Assembly: GCA_900555735.1 (NCBI GenBank) | Contig: USMI01000087.1 | Span: forward strand, 1 to 8,258 | Direction: 5' to 3' | DNA: 8,258 bases | Source of the DNA: an uncultured Eubacteriales bacterium | Lineage (GTDB): Bacteria; Bacillota; Clostridia; Oscillospirales; Oscillospiraceae | Shown: positions 4,886 through 8,258 of the stretch, one piece after another | How the letters are laid out: the number at the start of each line of letters is the position of its first letter | How positions within the stretch are numbered: position 1 is the stretch's first letter | Notes under the pieces: generated by a model | Told to the model about the DNA's origin: nothing | Seen by the model: only the letters and a program-made list of their open reading frames with translations | Database searches by the model: none | Made by a program: the position numbers and the translations under genes

Positions 4886-4916
4886 ATCATACTATCACAA
4901 AAGCGAAAACTGTCAA
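4886..4916 (-). promoter_or_regulatory. Promoter of the MFS-AEC pair
   Basis: On the minus strand a perfect TTGACA (4916-4911) is followed after 19 nt by TATGAT (4891-4886). The spacer is longer than the best 17 nt. Transcription would start near 4879, just ahead of the MFS ribosome binding site, giving a leader of about 25-30 nt. Confidence 0.55.
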
Positions 4917-4925
4917 GTACGGAGG

Positions 4926-4954
4926 TTGTGTTTTTCCGGGAAATGGACTATAAT
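4926..4954 (+). promoter_or_regulatory. Promoter of polA
   Basis: TTGTGT (4926-4931), a 17-nt spacer and a perfect TATAAT (4949-4954) lie 40 nt before the polA ATG. The promoter is back to back with that of the MFS gene, the two -35 boxes being 9 nt apart, so binding at one could influence the other. Confidence 0.7.
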
Positions 4955-4981
4955 ACAACATTATGTGAAATTTGACCCCAC

Positions 4982-4987
4982 AAGGAG
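4982..4987 (+). promoter_or_regulatory. Ribosome binding site that fixes the polA start
   Basis: AAGGAG lies 7 nt before the ATG at 4995. The reading frame is open further upstream to 4845, but that part lies across and before the promoter, so this site decides the start. Confidence 0.85.
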
Positions 4988-4994
4988 ATCGACC

Positions 4995-7643
4995 ATGAAA
5001 CTGATGGTTCTTGACGGCAACAGCATCATCAACCGCGCCTTTTACGGCGTGAAGCCCCTGACCACACGGGACGGGCTGTATACCAACGCCATTTTTGGCT
5101 TTCTGAACATGCTCCAGCGGTTCATCGATGAGGAGCAGCCGGAGGCACTGTGCGTGGCCTTTGACCGGCGGGAGCCTACCTTCCGCCACGAAGCGGACGC
5201 CAACTATAAGGCCACCCGTAAGGGCATGCCCGACGAGCTTGCCCAGCAGATGCCGGTGATGAAACAGGTGCTGTGCGCCATGTCCATCCCCTGCTATGAG
5301 ATGGTGGGCTACGAGGCCGACGACCTGCTGGGCACCATCTCCCGCCGGTGCGAAAAGCGGGGCTGGGAGTGCGTCATCGTCACCGGCGACCGGGACAGCC
5401 TGCAACTCATCACCGACCGCACGCGGGTGAAGCTGGTGACCTCCCGCATGGGGCAGACCTCCACCACCGATATGACCCCCGCCCTGTTCCGGGAGCAGTA
5501 CGGCTTCGACCCCATCCATATGATCGACCTGAAGGCCCTGATGGGCGACAGCAGCGACAACATCCCCGGCGTGCCGGGCATCGGCGAAAAGACCGCCACG
5601 GCGCTGGTGCAGCGCTACGGCAGCATCGACGCACTGTACGCCGCCATGCCGGCGGTAGAGGCCAAGCCCGCCGCCCTGCGGAAGCTGGCCGAGGGCGAGG
5701 AATCCGCCCGCCGCAGCTACTGGCTGGCCACCATTGACACAAATGCGCCGCTGGATTTTGATCCGGAGGACAACCTGCGCCAGCCCTTCAAGCCGGAGCT
5801 GTATGACCTGTTTTTGAAGCTGGAATTCCAGAAGCTCATCGATAAATACCAGCTCTCCCCGGCCTGCGTGGCAGAGGAGCTGCCCACATATACCGCGGAA
5901 GCGGAAATACTGGAGACGGCCGAGCGTGCCGAGGCGTGCCTGGCCCGGTGGCGCAAGGCGGCATACGTGACCGTATACGGTACACCGGATCTGGCGGCGC
6001 TGGCGGTGGAATGCGAGACCGGGGCAGACAGCTCTCTGATGGTTGAAATTTATGTCAACCGATATGCCGGTGATTGGCGGGCGCTGCTGTCCGCCCTGTT
6101 TGCGCCGGATATCCGGAAGGTTGGCCACAATGTCAAGGACATGATGCGCGCCCTGCTGGCCCAGGGACTGCCCGCCGATGGTTTCATCTTCGACACGGCG
6201 CTGGCCGCCTATCTGGTAGACGCCACCGCCGGCAGCTACGATCTGCAGCGGCTGTTTGTCACCTACTATAACGAGCAGCTGCCCCAGCCCGACCATCTGA
6301 CGGCGGATGCCTTCAATCCCCTGGCTGGGGAGAACATCGCCGCCCAGACGGCGCTTATCAGCTACACCGCCGCCGTGTCCGCCCTGCACGGGACGCTCGC
6401 GCCCAAGCTGCGGGAGCTGGAGATGGAGGAATTGTACTATAGTGTGGAGTTGCCTCTGTGCCGGGTGCTGGCGGATATGGAGACAGCTGGTTTCCTGGTG
6501 GACCGGGACGCCCTGGCGGATTTCGGCGCAGCTCTGCAGAAGACCACGGACCGCGTGGAGCAGGCCATCTATGACGCCGCCGGAGAGACTTTCAATATCA
6601 ACTCCCCCAAGCAGCTGGGGTATATCCTGTTCGAGAAATTGCAGCTGCCCCACGGCAAAAAGACGAAGACCGGCTGGTCCACCAACGCCGATGTGCTGGA
6701 AAAGCTGCGTCACGCCTATCCCATCGTGGACGACGTACTGTGCTTCCGCCAGTACACCAAGCTGAAGAGTACCTATGTGGACGGGCTGATGAAGGTCATC
6801 GATATGGACGGCCGGATACGCACCAGCTTCCAAATGACCGTCACCGCCACCGGGCGGCTCAGCTCCACGGAGCCAAATTTGCAGAATATCCCCACACGCA
6901 CCGAGCTGGGCAGCCAGCTGCGGCGGATGTTCACGGCGGCGGAGGGCTGTGTGCTGGTGGATGCGGACTACTCCCAGATCGAGCTGCGCCTACTGGCGCA
7001 TATGTCCGGAGATAAGGTCATGCAGGCGTCATTCCTGTCCGGTGCGGACTTCCACACTGCCACCGCCGCCAAGGTCTTCCACGTGCCGGAGGAGGATGTG
7101 ACGCCGGAGCTGCGCCGCCGGGCCAAGGCGGTGAATTTCGGCATTGTGTACGGCATTTCCGCCTTTGCACTGGCCCAGGACATCGGCGTCACCGTGGCAG
7201 AGGCCAAGGCGTACATGGACCGCTATTTCGAGACGTACAGCACCCTGCGGCAGTATATGACCGACGTGGTGGCACAGGCGGAGCAGGACGGCTACGTGCA
7301 GACCATGATGCACCGCCGCCGCCCCCTGCCGGAGCTGAAGAGCAGCAATTTCAACCTGCGGGAATTCGGCAAGCGGGTGGCGCTGAATATGCCGGTGCAG
7401 GGTAGCGCCGCCGATATCATGAAGCTGGCGATGGTGCGTGTGCATGACCGGCTGAAGCGGGAGGGCCTGCGTGCCCGGCTGCTGATGCAGGTCCACGACG
7501 AGCTGATCGCCGAGTGCCCGGCGGAGGAGCAGGCGCAGGTGAAGCGCATCCTCACGGAGGAGATGGAACACGCCGCAGCGCTGTCCGTTCCCCTGACGGT
7601 GGACACCCACTGCGGAAAAAACTGGCTGGAGGCGAAGGGATAA
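4995..7643 (+). CDS. polA: DNA polymerase I
   Basis: The 882-residue protein is full length for Pol I, which fills repair gaps and removes RNA primers from Okazaki fragments. Residues 1-290 form the 5'-nuclease domain, with acidic metal-ligand motifs at LDGNS (Asp7), AFDRRE (Asp57), YEADDLLG (Glu107, Asp109, Asp110), TGDRDSLQL (Asp132, Asp134) and LMGDSSDNIPG (Asp185, Asp188), then the helix-hairpin-helix PGVPGIGEKTA. Residues 300-480 are the 3'-5' exonuclease-like domain, but the first D-x-E motif is missing (YGTPDLAALAV instead) and the second is altered (HNVKDMMR). Proofreading is therefore probably lost, as in Taq and Bacillus Pol I. The polymerase domain carries TATGRLSS (617-624), motif A DYSQIELR with Asp658, the O-helix RRRAKAVNFGIVYG (707-720, Lys711, Phe715, Tyr719) and motif C VHDE with Asp835-Glu836. 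The start is set by the AAGGAG and promoter just upstream. rimI follows after 4 nt. Confidence 0.98.
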   Translation: MKLMVLDGNSIINRAFYGVKPLTTRDGLYTNAIFGFLNMLQRFIDEEQPEALCVAFDRREPTFRHEADANYKATRKGMPDELAQQMPVMKQVLCAMSIPCYEMVGYEADDLLGTISRRCEKRGWECVIVTGDRDSLQLITDRTRVKLVTSRMGQTSTTDMTPALFREQYGFDPIHMIDLKALMGDSSDNIPGVPGIGEKTATALVQRYGSIDALYAAMPAVEAKPAALRKLAEGEESARRSYWLATIDTNAPLDFDPEDNLRQPFKPELYDLFLKLEFQKLIDKYQLSPACVAEELPTYTAEAEILETAERAEACLARWRKAAYVTVYGTPDLAALAVECETGADSSLMVEIYVNRYAGDWRALLSALFAPDIRKVGHNVKDMMRALLAQGLPADGFIFDTALAAYLVDATAGSYDLQRLFVTYYNEQLPQPDHLTADAFNPLAGENIAAQTALISYTAAVSALHGTLAPKLRELEMEELYYSVELPLCRVLADMETAGFLVDRDALADFGAALQKTTDRVEQAIYDAAGETFNINSPKQLGYILFEKLQLPHGKKTKTGWSTNADVLEKLRHAYPIVDDVLCFRQYTKLKSTYVDGLMKVIDMDGRIRTSFQMTVTATGRLSSTEPNLQNIPTRTELGSQLRRMFTAAEGCVLVDADYSQIELRLLAHMSGDKVMQASFLSGADFHTATAAKVFHVPEEDVTPELRRRAKAVNFGIVYGISAFALAQDIGVTVAEAKAYMDRYFETYSTLRQYMTDVVAQAEQDGYVQTMMHRRRPLPELKSSNFNLREFGKRVALNMPVQGSAADIMKLAMVRVHDRLKREGLRARLLMQVHDELIAECPAEEQAQVKRILTEEMEHAAALSVPLTVDTHCGKNWLEAKG

Positions 7644-7647
7644 AGCT

Positions 7648-8115
7648 ATGAAACACATCAAGATCGTACCCATGGCGGCGGAGCATTTGAACGACGTGGC
7701 GGCGCTGGAGTTGGCCTGCTTCTCCCGCCCTTGGTCCCGGCAGATGTTGGCCGAGGAGCTGGACAACCAGTGCGCGGCCTTTTTGGTGGCGTTGGAGCCG
7801 GAGACGGAGAAAGTTATCGGCTACGCGGGATTGCTGGTAGCCGCCGACGAGGGCTATATCACCAATGTAGCGGTGGACCCCTCCCGTCGCCGGCAGGGCG
7901 TGGCGGCCCAGCTTTTGCAGGTATTCGACAACTTTGCCCGCGGCAATCAGTTGGCGTTCCTGACGCTGGAGGTGCGGCCCTCCAACACCGCGGCTATCGC
8001 GCTGTATCAGGGCTTCGGCTTCCGCGAGGTGGGCCGCCGCCGCAATTATTACGACCTACCCAAGGAGGATGCCCTGATCCTGACGAAATACTACACGGAG
8101 GAGGCGGCGCAATGA
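7648..8115 (+). CDS. rimI: Ribosomal protein S18 alanine N-acetyltransferase RimI
   Basis: This 155-residue GNAT-family acetyltransferase matches the length and pattern of RimI, which acetylates the N-terminal alanine of ribosomal protein S18 with acetyl-CoA. Visible marks are the ELACFSRPWS start helix (21-30), the ITNVAVDPSRRRQGVAAQLL motif A (71-90, acetyl-CoA pyrophosphate loop R-R-x-G-x-A), LEVRPSN (107-113) with the likely catalytic base Glu108, and ALYQGFGFREVGRRRNYY (118-135) with the likely acid Tyr120. The start has AAGGGA inside the polA end and lies 4 nt after the polA stop, so it is probably co-translated with polA. Its stop overlaps the tsaD start (ATGA). The pairing with tsaD is the common bacterial arrangement and supports the call over a generic acetyltransferase. 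Confidence 0.93.
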   Translation: MKHIKIVPMAAEHLNDVAALELACFSRPWSRQMLAEELDNQCAAFLVALEPETEKVIGYAGLLVAADEGYITNVAVDPSRRRQGVAAQLLQVFDNFARGNQLAFLTLEVRPSNTAAIALYQGFGFREVGRRRNYYDLPKEDALILTKYYTEEAAQ

Positions 8116-8258
8116 ACATATTAGCTTTCGAGTCCTCCTGCGACGAGACGGCGGTAGCCGTGGTCCGGGACGGGCGGACGCTGCTGTCCGACGCCATATT
8201 GTCCCAAGCGGATATGCACGCCCTCTATGGCGGCGTGGTGCCGGAGATCGCCTCCCGC
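8112..8258 (+). CDS. tsaD: tRNA t6A37 threonylcarbamoyltransferase TsaD, 5' part
   Basis: The first 49 codons are visible. They contain ILAFESSCDETAVAVV and MHALYGGVVPEIASR, the highly conserved N-terminus of TsaD (Gcp/Kae1/YgjD, ASKHA fold). TsaD transfers the threonylcarbamoyl group to A37 of tRNAs reading ANN codons, working with TsaB and TsaE. The ATG overlaps the rimI stop by 4 nt, and GGAGG near 8098-8103 serves as ribosome binding site. The metal-binding histidines lie beyond the window, so intactness cannot be judged. The tRNA-Thr(CGU) in the left half is a substrate class of this pathway, but the closeness is not evidence of a link. Confidence 0.96.
   Translation, partial: MNILAFESSCDETAVAVVRDGRTLLSDAILSQADMHALYGGVVPEIASR

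Noticed and set aside
4845..4994. 50-codon upstream extension of polA
   Set aside because: It runs across and before the likely promoter (TATAAT at 4949-4954), and Pol I homologues start at the MKLMVLDGNS methionine, which has AAGGAG upstream.
4887..6833. 648-codon minus-strand reading frame opposite polA
   Set aside because: It lies antisense to a certain gene, has a repetitive Gly/Val/His/Gln-rich composition caused by the GC-rich codon pattern of polA, and has no ribosome binding site.

Overview
The window looks like a chromosomal segment from an anaerobic, gut-type Clostridia member (Bacillota), plausibly Oscillospiraceae or a relative. This rests on the GC-rich core genes with strong AGGAG-type ribosome binding sites, sigma-A promoters, a DNA polymerase I with a degenerate proofreading domain, a tRNA-Thr with encoded CCA, and MFS/AEC transporters of the kind common in these bacteria. 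The taxonomic call is an inference, because no 16S or other marker gene is present.

Left part (1-2273), accessory. Two short minus-strand reading frames of unknown function run off the left edge. They abut a plus-strand gene for a seven-repeat RCC1-like beta-propeller that appears to have lost its 5' end. A strong bidirectional terminator separates the propeller gene from a convergent class I Fic toxin-antitoxin pair: a Fic AMP-transferase-type toxin with its HPFREGNGR motif, and a VbhA-like antitoxin with an S-x-x-x-E-G inhibitory motif. The pair lies directly downstream of tRNA-Thr(CGU). The tRNA's intrinsic terminator doubles as the antitoxin's ribosome binding site. Upstream of the intact tRNA is a 50-nt 5' remnant of the same tRNA with its own near-consensus promoter.

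Middle part (2274-2726), no credible gene. This AT-rich spacer holds a tight cluster of DnaA-box-like nonamers (two match TTATNCACA exactly and one differs by a single base), a perfect 15-bp inverted repeat and a repeated 12-mer. It resembles an origin or a DnaA-titration site, although no dnaA gene is in view.

Right part (2727-8258), core-like. A minus-strand, translationally coupled pair encodes an MFS_1_like transporter and an AEC-family permease. It diverges from polA, which is followed closely by rimI and tsaD on the plus strand (4-nt gap, then a 4-nt overlap). This second cluster joins DNA repair and replication (Pol I) with ribosomal protein S18 acetylation (RimI) and tRNA t6A synthesis (TsaD, cut by the window end).

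No CRISPR array, complete insertion sequence, rRNA or recognisable riboswitch was seen. The most noteworthy signals are the tRNA-terminator/antitoxin-RBS overlap, the promoter-bearing tRNA remnant and the orphan DnaA-box cluster.
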